Source: Alistipes sp.
GTDB lineage: Bacteria > Bacteroidota > Bacteroidia > Bacteroidales > Rikenellaceae
Length of the DNA: 64,000 nucleotides
Direction of reading: 5' to 3'
NCBI GenBank assembly: GCA_017938765.1
Contig: JAGBAX010000007.1
Location: 1 to 64,000 of the forward strand
A model generated the notes under the pieces. It saw nothing but the letters and a program-made list of their open reading frames with translations. It did no database searches and was not told the origin of the DNA. Of this stretch, positions 23,430 through 32,413 are shown in pieces. Position 1 is the first letter of the stretch; each line of letters starts with the position of its first letter. Made by a program: the position numbers and the translations under genes.

Positions 23430-24344
23430 ATGATTGAGTTGGGTAAATCGAGCGTTTTTACAGTCGTTAAGGAGTATGTGCTGATGACTGTCGGTATGTT
23501 CTGCTACGCCTTTGGTTGGATTGGCTGTATTCTTCCTGCCAAGTGTATGGGTGGTGGCGCGTCGGGATTGTCACTGCTTATCTACTACGCTACTGACGGA
23601 GCAATTACTATCGGTGTTATGGTCTTTATTATCAACGCCATACTGCTGCTTATTGCGGGCTTTATAGTGGGTTGGAAGTTTGGTATAAAGACTATCTTCT
23701 GCGTCTGTATGCTCTCTTTTGCGATGTCTACTATGCAGGCAATCTTCACGCAGGCGGACGGTACGGTTATGGATATCTTCCAGCTTGACAACCGACTGCT
23801 CTCTACTATTCTGGGCGGAATTTTCTCTGGTATGGGTGTTGCGCTGAGCTTTGCACAGGGCGGTAGTACTGGTGGCGTGGATATCGTTGCTATGATTATA
23901 AATAAGTATCGCACAGTATCATACGGTAAGATTGTCCGCTCTATAGACTCGGTTATTATCGGCTCGGCACTTCTGCTGCCTGCATCGGCAAATATCGGTA
24001 TTGACGGAGTTATCTACGGTTTTGTTATGACGGCGGTCTTTAGCTATGTTGTCGATATGCTTATGACGGGTAATCAGCAGTCAAACCAGATTATGATTGT
24101 CTGTCAGGACTATCAGGCTATGGCAGACGCGATGAATAATATCGCGCATCGCGGTGCTACGGTTATTGATGCAAAGGGTTGGTATACAAAACACTCGCAT
24201 AATATTGTTATGGTTGTCTGCCGTAAGCGCGACACGCCGACAATCCTCAAAATTGCGCAGCAGGTAGACCCCGACGCCTTTATTACTATCGGCTCAGTTA
24301 TGGGTGTTTATGGCAAAGGCTTTGAGGCGCTGAACAAAATCTAA
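23430..24344 (+). CDS. YitT-family membrane protein
   Basis: A 304-aa inner-membrane protein with five or six helices in residues 10-210 (DUF161 repeats: GGGASGLSLLIYYATDG, GGSTGGVDIVAMIINKY) and a C-terminal DUF2179 domain (MIVCQDYQAMADAMNNIAHRGATVIDAKGWY). The role in Bacteroidota is unknown; a transporter is often assumed. It is followed by an intrinsic terminator. Confidence 0.88.
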   Translation: MIELGKSSVFTVVKEYVLMTVGMFCYAFGWIGCILPAKCMGGGASGLSLLIYYATDGAITIGVMVFIINAILLLIAGFIVGWKFGIKTIFCVCMLSFAMSTMQAIFTQADGTVMDIFQLDNRLLSTILGGIFSGMGVALSFAQGGSTGGVDIVAMIINKYRTVSYGKIVRSIDSVIIGSALLLPASANIGIDGVIYGFVMTAVFSYVVDMLMTGNQQSNQIMIVCQDYQAMADAMNNIAHRGATVIDAKGWYTKHSHNIVMVVCRKRDTPTILKIAQQVDPDAFITIGSVMGVYGKGFEALNKI

Positions 24345-24349
24345 TATAC

Positions 24350-24390
24350 AAGGGGTGGCTAAATATACTTATTAGTCGCCCCCTTTTTTT
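24350..24390 (+). terminator. Intrinsic terminator after the YitT gene
   Basis: AAGGGG-T-GGCTAA pairs with TTAGTCGCCCCCTT with a bulge, followed by seven T residues (to 24390). Confidence 0.8.
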
Positions 24391-24448
24391 GTCTGTTCAA
24401 CAGTAAAATAGTACTGCTCATAGTAAAAAACGCTCTTTTTGTCGCTTT

Positions 24449-24483
24449 TTGTGCTTCTGATTATAAAAATTTTAGTATCTTTG
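24449..24483 (+). promoter_or_regulatory. Promoter of the peptide C/lipoprotein unit
   Basis: TATCTTTG (24476-24483) is a full -7 match; TTG at 24449-24451 is 24 nt upstream, slightly long. The octamer GCAGACAT follows at 24499-24506; the same octamer is downstream of the promoters of leaders A and B. No structured domain is present here, and the leader is only about 47 nt. Confidence 0.5.
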
Positions 24484-24536
24484 TACGATGCAAAGTGTGC
24501 AGACATTGTTTAACCAAATAATAATACTAAATTTTT

Positions 24537-24668
24537 ATGAACAGAAAATTCTATTGCGCTCCAACCATTGAGGTGGAGAGCTTTGTTGCAGAGCAGGGCT
24601 TTGCTACAAGTTCACTTGAGTCTAACCCATTCAGCCTCTCTTACACTGAGGAGGATGTGGCTTGGTAA
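24537..24668 (+). CDS. Short peptide upstream of lipoprotein (peptide C)
   Basis: A 43-aa frame, ATG 24537 to TAA 24668. It contains YCAPTIEVESFVAEQGFATS, fitting the shared motif Y-x-x-P-x-[VI]-x-V ... E-x-G-[FY]-[SA]-x-S, and ends in an acidic, Trp-containing tail (EEDVAW), as peptides A and D do. The lipoprotein ATG follows 31 nt after its stop. No signal peptide or membrane helix. Confidence 0.72.
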   Translation: MNRKFYCAPTIEVESFVAEQGFATSSLESNPFSLSYTEEDVAW

Positions 24669-24699
24669 TCTATGTTTAACAGTTAAAAGACAAAAGACG

Positions 24700-26241
24700 A
24701 TGAAAAAGATTTTTAATTTGATTTTGGCTGCGCTGGTAATCATAGGTGCAGCATCTTGTACTAAGAACGAGGAGGTCGCATATCAGGGTGGCGAGGGTCT
24801 CTCATTCTATGCTGAGATTGTAAATGGCGACACTCGTGCTTATATTGACGACTCAAATAACGACAAGGTTTGGGACACTATTTGGGAGAATGGCGATGTA
24901 ATCTCAGTATCCAGTGACCGAACACAATGGTACGATTTTGCCTACAATGAAGAGACAAATAAGTTTACTTGTACTGCAGACGGCGTAACATCTCTTCTTG
25001 GTCAGCTTGTGGCTGTTTATCCAGCAGCTAATATGGATTCTAAAGCTGGTAAGAGTGCTTGGAGTTTTAATGGCATTCAGACAGAGTTTACTAAAGATAT
25101 GACCATTGAGATTACAGCAGACACATCATTCTTCCGTTATACATACAATGGCAGTGAGGATATTACATTTACAGTAACAGCTGATAAGCAGGTTTTTGTA
25201 GTTGATGGCGTCGATACTGACACAGTTACAATTAGTGGTGTTAGTGGCGAGAACTTTGTTGCCTTTTGGACTAATAATGGTGGCAATGCTCTTAATGCTA
25301 CACTCTCTTGCTCTATTGGCGGTGTAGAGTGCAAGGAGGCTAATATTAATTTGGTCCCTGGTAAGGTTTACAACCTCGGCACACTGACAGATCCAGTAGC
25401 TACAGAGTACGGTGTTGTTGGTTCATTCCAGGGTTGGGATGTTGCTAATCCAGTGACTATGTACGAGGCTAAAGATGGTTGGTGCGTAGCAAGAAATGTA
25501 GAGCTTTATAAGGGTTATGAGTTTAAGATTGTTAAGGGCAACTCTTGGGATGTAAGCTATGGACTTGCCTCTGCTGGCGTTTTGGCTGTGGACGAAGAGA
25601 CTGCTGTTGTAACCTCCGGCAGCCAAAATATGGCAGCTGCTAAGAATGGTAAGTTTGATATATACTTTAACCTATCAGCTAGTAAAGTTAAGTATGAGTG
25701 CGTAGATGAGTACACCGGTACGATTGATATCAAGATTAACAACATAGCTAATTGGAGTCCTCTCTACATCACGCTAAAGAAGGGTGAAAATGTTATTGCA
25801 GATGAGCAAGAAGTAACGGATAACAAGTTCGCTGTTGATATGAACTATATCGCTGAGGAACTCTCGTACACCCTCTCTAATGGTACTAAGACTAAGAGTG
25901 GCATCGTAAATATCACCAAGGATGGTGCTAACATAACTTTGGAGGAGATTGTTATATTGCTGAAGGTCCAGTTGGATACAGATAACGCTAAGCAGTGGTG
26001 GGGTGACACTATGAAGATCCATGTTTGGGAAACCGAAACCTCATTTGACACTAGTTGGCCAGGCAATACAATGAAGTCTGAGGGTAACTATACTTGGAGT
26101 ATCGAAGTTCCTTCAGAGTTGGTAGGCAAGACTATTAAATACCTTGTTCATAATGGCAATGGTTGGCAGTCTGATGATGCAACAGTTACTGTCAGTGCAG
26201 AGGGTAATACCGTTATTGGTAGCTCAATAGGTATCAACTAA
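24700..26241 (+). CDS. Surface lipoprotein with SusE/F-like and CBM26-like modules
   Basis: A 513-aa lipoprotein starting MKKIFNLILAALVIIG with lipobox AASC; the longer frame from 24568 overlaps peptide C and is rejected. Residues about 20-225 form a fimbrillin-like N-terminal domain also seen in the next lipoprotein. Residues about 230-330 are a SusE/F-type module (YGVVGSFQGWDVANPVTMY, FKIVKGNSWDVSYG). The C-terminal ~85 residues resemble starch-binding module CBM26 (MKIHVWETETSFDTSWPG, IKYLVHNGNGWQSDD). A starch or alpha-glucan binding role on the cell surface is inferred; no SusC/D or glycoside hydrolase gene is next to it. Confidence 0.75.
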   Translation: MKKIFNLILAALVIIGAASCTKNEEVAYQGGEGLSFYAEIVNGDTRAYIDDSNNDKVWDTIWENGDVISVSSDRTQWYDFAYNEETNKFTCTADGVTSLLGQLVAVYPAANMDSKAGKSAWSFNGIQTEFTKDMTIEITADTSFFRYTYNGSEDITFTVTADKQVFVVDGVDTDTVTISGVSGENFVAFWTNNGGNALNATLSCSIGGVECKEANINLVPGKVYNLGTLTDPVATEYGVVGSFQGWDVANPVTMYEAKDGWCVARNVELYKGYEFKIVKGNSWDVSYGLASAGVLAVDEETAVVTSGSQNMAAAKNGKFDIYFNLSASKVKYECVDEYTGTIDIKINNIANWSPLYITLKKGENVIADEQEVTDNKFAVDMNYIAEELSYTLSNGTKTKSGIVNITKDGANITLEEIVILLKVQLDTDNAKQWWGDTMKIHVWETETSFDTSWPGNTMKSEGNYTWSIEVPSELVGKTIKYLVHNGNGWQSDDATVTVSAEGNTVIGSSIGIN

Positions 26242-26256
26242 TTCAATATAACATAC

Positions 26257-26285
26257 TTTAAAGCCGCTTTCGGGCGGCTTTTAAA
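26257..26285 (+). terminator. Intrinsic terminator after the CBM26-like lipoprotein gene
   Basis: AAAGCCGC (26260-26267) pairs with GCGGCTTT (26274-26281). The T-run is short (TTTT then AAAG). Peptide D starts only about 20-30 nt later with no separate promoter visible, so read-through to the next pair is likely. Confidence 0.65.
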
Positions 26286-26298
26286 GTCTATATAGAGA

Positions 26299-26439
26299 AT
26301 GATAAGCAGAATGATTTACACTAAACCAGAGGTTAGACCTCTTACTGTTGCGCTTGAGCGCGGGTTTGCCGCAAGTGTTGAGACGGGATTTGAAATGCCC
26401 TCTTACAACAACGAGGATGTAAGTAATAACTGGAAGTAA
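26299..26439 (+). CDS. Short peptide upstream of lipoprotein (peptide D)
   Basis: A 46-aa frame from ATG 26299, or 42 aa from ATG 26311, ending at TAA 26439. It contains YTKPEVRPLTVALERGFAAS, fitting the shared motif, and ends EDVSNNWK, comparable to EDVAW in peptide C. The lipoprotein ATG follows 10 nt after the stop. It is the most divergent of the four in the middle (RPLTV rather than EVxxx). Confidence 0.7.
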   Translation: MISRMIYTKPEVRPLTVALERGFAASVETGFEMPSYNNEDVSNNWK

Positions 26440-26449
26440 TTGTATTGTT

Positions 26450-28255
26450 ATGAAGCGTTTTTTTTATGCAATTATTGCCGTAGTGGCTGCTTTGGGCTTT
26501 GCGGCGTGCGAGAAGGATAGTACCGAGATTACAGAGGGCGCTCTTTCGTTCTACGCAACAATTGAGGGCGGCGACTCTCGCATTGCAATGAGCCAGACAG
26601 GCGACATTTGGAACTCTACTTGGGAGGGCGACGAGAGCCTCACTGTAACACCTAATTTTGACAGCTACTTTGTCTTTACAAACACCGCTGACAATCCAAA
26701 CCGTTTCTCTTGTACTATGGCGGGCGTTGAGGCGCTCAAGAGTGCCGAGAAGGTATATGTCTTTAACTCTCAGGCTCTGAACTCTGTAAACAGTACTATC
26801 GGCACTGATGGTATGTTCCTCTATGCCGAGACTGCGTGGGCAGAGAATATTACCCTTGTAGCTTCGGCTGCAATGTTGCACTACAGCTCTGAGTACTATG
26901 TGACCCTTACAGCGCAGGATATGTTTGGCGACGGCAGTAGCGGCCGCCTCTCGGAGGTTACACTCGCTGCGGGCGAGAGCGTCTTTGTGCCTATCTTCGC
27001 GGGTAAAGCGACGCTGAGCTACTCTATTGCTGGCAAAGTATGCAAGAGCATGGAGCTTGATGCAAAGGCGGGCGTAGTATACGAGCTTGGAACACTCGCT
27101 CCTGCGGGCGACACTCCAACTCCAGACCCAACACCAGACCCTGCGGGAAATACACTTTACCTTGTGCCAAATGCAGATTGGTCTGCTTCTGGTGCTTGGT
27201 TTGCAGCTTACTACTGGGATACTGCTGGTGGCAATGGCTCTGTAAAGTTCACTGACGACAACGCCGACGGCATCTACGAGGGTGTTCTGCCATCTACTGC
27301 TGAGGGTATGCTCTTCTGCCGTATGAATCCTGCCTACCCAGAGTTTGGTTGGAACTCGGAGACCGAGACCGACCGCGTTTGGAATCAGACTGGCGACCTT
27401 ACTGTGGGCGTTGCGCCAAACAACTACTTCTACATCACTGGTTGGGATAGTGGCGAGTGGAACGTAGCGGGTTATGTTCCTGAAGTACCAGCACAGAGCT
27501 TCTCTCTTGCAGGCTCATTCAACAGCTGGGGCGACCTTGTAATGACACACTCAGAGGGCATCTACTCTGCATTGGGCGTTGCTATGGAGGCAAACTGCGA
27601 GTTCAAGGTTAAGGATACTACAACTTGGGATATCAGCTATGGTGGTGGCGTGGCAGTGCTCAACCCTAACCACTATATGAAGGTCTACGCTTCTGGCGCA
27701 AACATTACTATCGCCGAGGCGGGTACTTACGATGTATACTTTGACCTTAACAACCTCAACCTCTATGTTGTTACTGCAGGTACTGACTACACAACAGTGC
27801 CTCTTCAGGAGGAGGGCTCAACAGGTGGCGGTGGCGACACTCCATCTACTGGTAGCTTTGCCGTTGCGGGTACATTCAATGGCTGGGGCGACCTTGTGAT
27901 GACTCCAGAGACAGGTGGCATCCACTCTGCTAAGGGCGTGGCTCTTGAGGCTTACGCAGAGCTTAAGATTAAGGATGCTGCTACTTGGGACATCAGCTTC
28001 GGTGGCGGAATTATGTTCCTCAACCCTAACAACCATATGCAGCTCTTTGAGGCTGGCTCAAATGTATCAATCACCGAGGCAGGTACATACGACATCTACT
28101 TTGACTCTGTAAAACTGCTTCTCTATGTTGTAACTGCGGGCAGTGACTACACAACAGCACCGCTGCAGACCGAGAACGGCAAAGAGCCAGAGGTTGTAGA
28201 GCCAGATGTAACAGATGCAGTGCTCTACCTTGTTCAAATAACAACTGGAAGGTAG
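26450..28255 (+). CDS. SusE/F-like repeat lipoprotein, frameshifted near its 3' end
   Basis: A 601-aa product as read, with lipobox FAAC. After a fimbrillin-like N-terminal domain (about 20-225) comes a DPTPDPTPDP linker, module X (about 235-345: NTLYLVPNADWSASGAWFAA ... WDSGEW), then two copies of a SusF-type module (about 350-450 and 470-565; FSLAGSFNSWGDLVMT and FAVAGTFNGWGDLVMT, each with TTWDIS.GGG). A second module X begins LYLV and then breaks at 28235, where one C appears missing from the expected GTTCCA. Downstream the other frame continues NNNWKVDG ... Probably a surface glycan-binding lipoprotein paired with the upstream CBM26-like one. Confidence 0.75.
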   Translation: MKRFFYAIIAVVAALGFAACEKDSTEITEGALSFYATIEGGDSRIAMSQTGDIWNSTWEGDESLTVTPNFDSYFVFTNTADNPNRFSCTMAGVEALKSAEKVYVFNSQALNSVNSTIGTDGMFLYAETAWAENITLVASAAMLHYSSEYYVTLTAQDMFGDGSSGRLSEVTLAAGESVFVPIFAGKATLSYSIAGKVCKSMELDAKAGVVYELGTLAPAGDTPTPDPTPDPAGNTLYLVPNADWSASGAWFAAYYWDTAGGNGSVKFTDDNADGIYEGVLPSTAEGMLFCRMNPAYPEFGWNSETETDRVWNQTGDLTVGVAPNNYFYITGWDSGEWNVAGYVPEVPAQSFSLAGSFNSWGDLVMTHSEGIYSALGVAMEANCEFKVKDTTTWDISYGGGVAVLNPNHYMKVYASGANITIAEAGTYDVYFDLNNLNLYVVTAGTDYTTVPLQEEGSTGGGGDTPSTGSFAVAGTFNGWGDLVMTPETGGIHSAKGVALEAYAELKIKDAATWDISFGGGIMFLNPNNHMQLFEAGSNVSITEAGTYDIYFDSVKLLLYVVTAGSDYTTAPLQTENGKEPEVVEPDVTDAVLYLVQITTGR

Positions 28256-28539
28256 ATGGCGCGCGCTTTGCGGCTTACTTCTTCAACGCCTCAGGCAATA
28301 CTTGGGTATCTATGACCGACAAGGATGCCGACGGCATCTACGAGGTAAATATCCCTGTAGGATATAAGGCGGGCGAGAATGTAATCTTCTGCCGTATGAA
28401 CCCAAGCTCAACAGCTAACTCTTGGTCTACAAAGTGGAATCAGACTGAGGACCTTGTTATCCCTACAGATGGCAAGAACCTCTATACCGTTAAGGATGGT
28501 ACTTGGGACAAGGGCGGCGGCTCTTGGAGCGTGAAGTAA
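28237..28539 (+). pseudogene. Out-of-frame C-terminal module of the SusE/F-like lipoprotein
   Basis: Read from AAT at 28237, this frame gives NNNWKVDGARFAAYFF ... MTDKDADGIYEVNIP ... VIFCRMNPSS ... KWNQTEDLVIP ... TYPE ending GSWSVK. It aligns block by block with the first module X of the same protein (ADWSASGAWFAAYYW, FTDDNADGIYEGVLP, MLFCRMNPAY, VWNQTGDLTV). Restoring one base at 28235 would give a 696-aa protein. It may be a real inactivating or phase-variable mutation or a sequencing error. Confidence 0.8.
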
Positions 28540-28543
28540 AGTA

Positions 28544-28572
28544 AAGGGAGACCTTCGGGTCTCCCTTTTTTA
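28544..28572 (+). terminator. Intrinsic terminator after the SusE/F-like gene
   Basis: AAGGGAGACC (28544-28553), TTCG tetraloop, GGTCTCCCTT (28558-28567), then TTTT. It overlaps the convergent priA end (stop at 28570). Confidence 0.9.
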
Positions 28573-30777
28573 TACTGGGTCAATGTCGCAGATGACGGTA
28601 ATGCCCTTATAGTCGGCGTTTCGGCGTAGGGCAGTGATATGCTCGGAGGTAATCTCCTTTGCGCGGGCAAAGGATGCGCCATTCTCAATCTTTACTATTA
28701 TCTGCACGATATACTCCTCCCTTATGCGGTCAATAAGTGGCGTTACAGGGCCAAGCACGCGGCTGCCGAACTTCGCGCGAAGCTCTACACCGAGCTGCGA
28801 GGCCGCCTTTGCCAACCTCTCTGGCGATATGTGGCGCAATGTTATGCGTATCAGTCGGCTAAATGGCGGGTAGTTAAACATCTGTCGCTCACGCAGCTGC
28901 GCAGTGGCAAAGTGCTGATATCCCAGCTCCGACAGTGCCGCAAAAACGGGGTGCGAGGGGTCTGAGGTCTGAATAACAACCTCGCCCGCCTTATCTCGTC
29001 TACCCGCGCGCCCTGCCACCTGTAGCATCGTCTGCCAAGCTCGCTCAACGGCGCGGAAGTCGGGCGCATTTGTTAGATTATCGGCATTTAGCACGCCAAT
29101 AAGCGTAACACCCTTAAAGTCAAGCCCTTTAGTGATTATCTGCGTGCCGACAAGGATATCCGCCTCGCCCGCAGCAAACTGGTTTATGATGCGGTTATAG
29201 GCGCTGTCACTGCTTGCCGTGTCGCTATCAAGGCGAAGCACACGCGCCGACGGAAATAGTGCCGAAATCTCCTCCTCAACCCTCTCTGTGCCGAAGCCCT
29301 TGGTCTCAAGTTGCGAGGTCTTGCACTCTGGACAGTAGTTCAGATTATCTATATGGTATCCGCAGTAGTGACACCGCAGACTGCCGATATGGCGCGAGAG
29401 TGTTACATTGCAGTGCGGACAGCGGGCAGTCCAACCACAGCGAGGGCACTCTACATAGGGGGCATATCCTCTACGATTTTGGAAGAGCATAATCTGCTCT
29501 CCGCGTTGCAGGCGGTCGGCTATGCGGTCAAGCAGCTCCTTGTTAAAGTGGCTCTTGCGCTCTCCGCGCTTCACGGCGCGCATAGTGTCTGAAATGATGA
29601 TTTTTGGTGGCAGAGAGCCTCCATAGCGCGACATAAGCGTCACGCCGGCATACTTACCCGCCATAGCGTTATTAAAACTCTCTAACGACGGCGTTGCGCT
29701 ACCCAAAATTGCCTTTGCGCCATGCAGCGAGGCGAGCATCACCGCAGCATCGCGCCCGTGATAGCGAGGGTTTGGCTCACTCTGCTTGTAGCTGCTGTCG
29801 TGCTCCTCGTCAACAATTACAAGTCCCAAATTCTTGTATGGCAGAAACAGTGCCGACCGCGCACCGACAATAAGGCGGCCAGAGTCTGTGCGCAACATAT
29901 CCATATATACCTGCGTACGGCGCAGTGGCGTGAGCTTTGAGTGGTAGGCAATAACTCTGTTGCCGAACATCTGCTGCATACGCTCTACAAGCTGCGCGGT
30001 AAGTGATATCTCTGGCACAAGCAGCAGCACATCCTGCTCGCGAGCAAGGGCATGGGCTATGCGGTGGGTGTATATCTCGGTCTTGCCAGAGCTTGTCACA
30101 CCATGTAGCAGTGCTACATTGCACACCGTAAGTCCGCTATCTATCTTCTCTAATGCCTTTGTCTGCTCGGCAGATAGTATCGGCAGGGTGGAGTGCGAAA
30201 TTGGCTGAACCTGTGGCTCACATTCGCGCTCGACGGTCTCTATATATCCCGCCTTTGTAAGGGTAGCAATTACAGCCGCATCTGCGCTACACTCTCGGCG
30301 AGCAATCTCCCCTCCATTGCGCTGTAGCATCGTCAGCAGGGCTGCTCGGCGAGGTGCTCGGCGCGACATACGGTCAAAAGTCTCGCTGTCGGGCATACTC
30401 TTGAGTCGCAAGAACTTCTCTGTGGGTAGTGAGTAGGGGATATATAGCTCCTCGCTCGTTGCGTGAGGCTTGATGAGCGAAGGAAGGGCTATGCGCATAA
30501 CCTCGCCAACAGTAGATAGGTAGTAGGATGCCATCCAGCTCCAGAACTCTATCTGCTTGGGCGTAAGAATAGCAAAATCGTATAGACGATGCAGCACAGG
30601 CTTGATTTTACCCCTCTTTGGCGGGTTATTGTGCAGACGAAGCACAATGCCGGTATATACATTTCTCTGCCCAAACTGCACAGCAACGGCCTCTCCCACC
30701 TTTAGGTCAGCAATGTGGCTGACGGCAAAGGTGTAGCATGGTTGCGCTAAAGGCAGTATAATATCTGCAAAGTTCAT
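28570..30777 (-). CDS. priA: Primosomal replication protein PriA (helicase)
   Basis: Restarts stalled replication forks by loading DnaB. The 735-aa protein has Walker A GVTSSGKTEIY, Walker B region IVDEEHDSSYKQ, and the eight-Cys zinc-binding block beginning CPRCGWTARCPHC and ending CPECKT. The C-terminal helicase motif is AGRAGRRDKAGEV. The DNA-binding N-terminal domain begins FADIILPLAQPCYTF. Full length. dnaB is immediately upstream (13-nt gap), so initiator and helicase genes are together in one unit. Confidence 0.95.
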   Translation of the reverse strand: MNFADIILPLAQPCYTFAVSHIADLKVGEAVAVQFGQRNVYTGIVLRLHNNPPKRGKIKPVLHRLYDFAILTPKQIEFWSWMASYYLSTVGEVMRIALPSLIKPHATSEELYIPYSLPTEKFLRLKSMPDSETFDRMSRRAPRRAALLTMLQRNGGEIARRECSADAAVIATLTKAGYIETVERECEPQVQPISHSTLPILSAEQTKALEKIDSGLTVCNVALLHGVTSSGKTEIYTHRIAHALAREQDVLLLVPEISLTAQLVERMQQMFGNRVIAYHSKLTPLRRTQVYMDMLRTDSGRLIVGARSALFLPYKNLGLVIVDEEHDSSYKQSEPNPRYHGRDAAVMLASLHGAKAILGSATPSLESFNNAMAGKYAGVTLMSRYGGSLPPKIIISDTMRAVKRGERKSHFNKELLDRIADRLQRGEQIMLFQNRRGYAPYVECPRCGWTARCPHCNVTLSRHIGSLRCHYCGYHIDNLNYCPECKTSQLETKGFGTERVEEEISALFPSARVLRLDSDTASSDSAYNRIINQFAAGEADILVGTQIITKGLDFKGVTLIGVLNADNLTNAPDFRAVERAWQTMLQVAGRAGRRDKAGEVVIQTSDPSHPVFAALSELGYQHFATAQLRERQMFNYPPFSRLIRITLRHISPERLAKAASQLGVELRAKFGSRVLGPVTPLIDRIREEYIVQIIVKIENGASFARAKEITSEHITALRRNADYKGITVICDIDPV

Positions 30778-30790
30778 AGCTCACTAAATG

Positions 30791-32392
30791 CTAAAACGGC
30801 ACATCGTCGTTTGGCGGAGCTATAGGGGCGGCAGGCGTAGGTGCAATAGCAAACTCATCAGCGCCAGTCATGCTCTGCAGAGGCGACTGCTGGTGTGGCT
30901 GTTGTTGTTGCTGTTGCGCTGGGGCAGGGGACTCATAGTTGTCATACTGCTCACCCTGCGGAACAGCCTGCGGTGCGATAGTAAGGTTGGCAAAGCGAGC
31001 CTGCTCCTTGATAAATCGCATCTTGACATCTTTAACCTCACCGTTACGGTGCTTGGCAAGGATAATCTCGGCAAGTCCGTCGGTGCTTGTGTGGTCCTCA
31101 GTCTCTGTAAAACCATAGTACTCAGGACGGTGGATAAATGCTACAACATCGGCATCCTGCTCAATGGCACCCGACTCACGAAGGTCCGAAAGCTGCGGAC
31201 GCTTTGTTCCACCGCGTGACTCTGTATTTCGGGAGAGCTGCGAGAGGGCGATAATCGGCACATTAAGCTCCTTAGCAATAGCCTTGAGCGTTCTGGAGAT
31301 AAATGCCACCTCCTGCTCACGGTTACCATTACCACCGCTACTCATATTACCAGCCGTCATCAGCTGCAGGTAGTCCACAATGATAATCTTGATACCATGA
31401 TGTGTATGCAGACGGCGCACCTTAGAGCGGAACTCAAAGATAGAGAGCGCCGGAGTATCGTCAATATATAGTTTTGCCTGACCCAATGGCTTGCTGGCTA
31501 CCATAAGGTGATTCCAGTCGGCCGCCGTAAGCTGACCACTGCGGATGAGCTTGCTGTCAAGGCCGGTCTCGGCAACAATAAGTCGGGTCATCAGCTGAAT
31601 TGCCGACATCTCAAGGGAGAAAAATGCTACGGGACACTGGTAGTCAATAGCCATATTACGCGCCATAGAGAGCACAAAGGCAGTCTTACCCATAGATGGT
31701 CGCGCAGCTACGATAATAAGGTCTGACGGTTGCCAACCAAGTGTTACATTGTCCAAATCGGTAAAGCCCGTGCAGACACCACTATACTTAGAGTCGTTCT
31801 TGCCCGCCTCCTCAATCTGCTTGATGGCCTTGTTAAGAATTGATGTTGCATCCTGAACGCTACGCTTTACATGTCCCTCAGTAACCTGAAGAATAGAGGA
31901 CTCGGCAAAGCCGATAAGGTCAGTCACATCAACAGCACTGTCGTACGAGCGGCGCTGAATCTCAACGGCGGAGCGGATAAGCTCGCGCTGAACGTGCTTC
32001 TGGGCGATAATTCTGGCGTGAAACTCTACATTGGCAGCAGCACCAATCTTCTGTGTCAGCTGTGCAAGGTATGCCACACCGCCAACCTTTGTAAGGTTGT
32101 GGTTTGCCTTTAGGTGCTCAGTGACGGTGTAGATATCTACGGGCTTGCTCAGTGTAGAGAGCTCATTTATGGCGTGGTAGATAATTCTGTGCTCCTCAGT
32201 ATAGAAAGACTCCTCGGAGATATACTCCTGAACAGTAATTACCGAGTCGCTCTCAAGCATTAGCGCACCGAGAACGGCCTGCTCAAGCTCTACTGCCTGC
32301 GGAGGAACAAGCCCAGCGACCTCTGCCTCTGGAACAAGGTTGTTGTATGACTCTCTATTCTTCTGTGATGGATTGTTGTACTCTTTTGCCAT
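30791..32392 (-). CDS. dnaB: Replicative DNA helicase DnaB
   Basis: Hexameric 5'-3' helicase of the replication fork. The 533-aa protein has the N-terminal domain (PPQAVELEQAVLGALML), RecA-like core with Walker A AARPSMGKTAFVL, KIIIVDYLQLM (Walker B) and the SRNTESRGGTKRPQLSDLRE loop. The last ~65 residues are a Gln/Pro/Ala-rich tail with a six-Gln run (QQQQQQ), longer than in E. coli DnaB, and likely disordered. No intein is present. Confidence 0.96.
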   Translation of the reverse strand: MAKEYNNPSQKNRESYNNLVPEAEVAGLVPPQAVELEQAVLGALMLESDSVITVQEYISEESFYTEEHRIIYHAINELSTLSKPVDIYTVTEHLKANHNLTKVGGVAYLAQLTQKIGAAANVEFHARIIAQKHVQRELIRSAVEIQRRSYDSAVDVTDLIGFAESSILQVTEGHVKRSVQDATSILNKAIKQIEEAGKNDSKYSGVCTGFTDLDNVTLGWQPSDLIIVAARPSMGKTAFVLSMARNMAIDYQCPVAFFSLEMSAIQLMTRLIVAETGLDSKLIRSGQLTAADWNHLMVASKPLGQAKLYIDDTPALSIFEFRSKVRRLHTHHGIKIIIVDYLQLMTAGNMSSGGNGNREQEVAFISRTLKAIAKELNVPIIALSQLSRNTESRGGTKRPQLSDLRESGAIEQDADVVAFIHRPEYYGFTETEDHTSTDGLAEIILAKHRNGEVKDVKMRFIKEQARFANLTIAPQAVPQGEQYDNYESPAPAQQQQQQPHQQSPLQSMTGADEFAIAPTPAAPIAPPNDDVPF

Positions 32393-32413
32393 AATATTAC
32401 GCCATTATAGATG

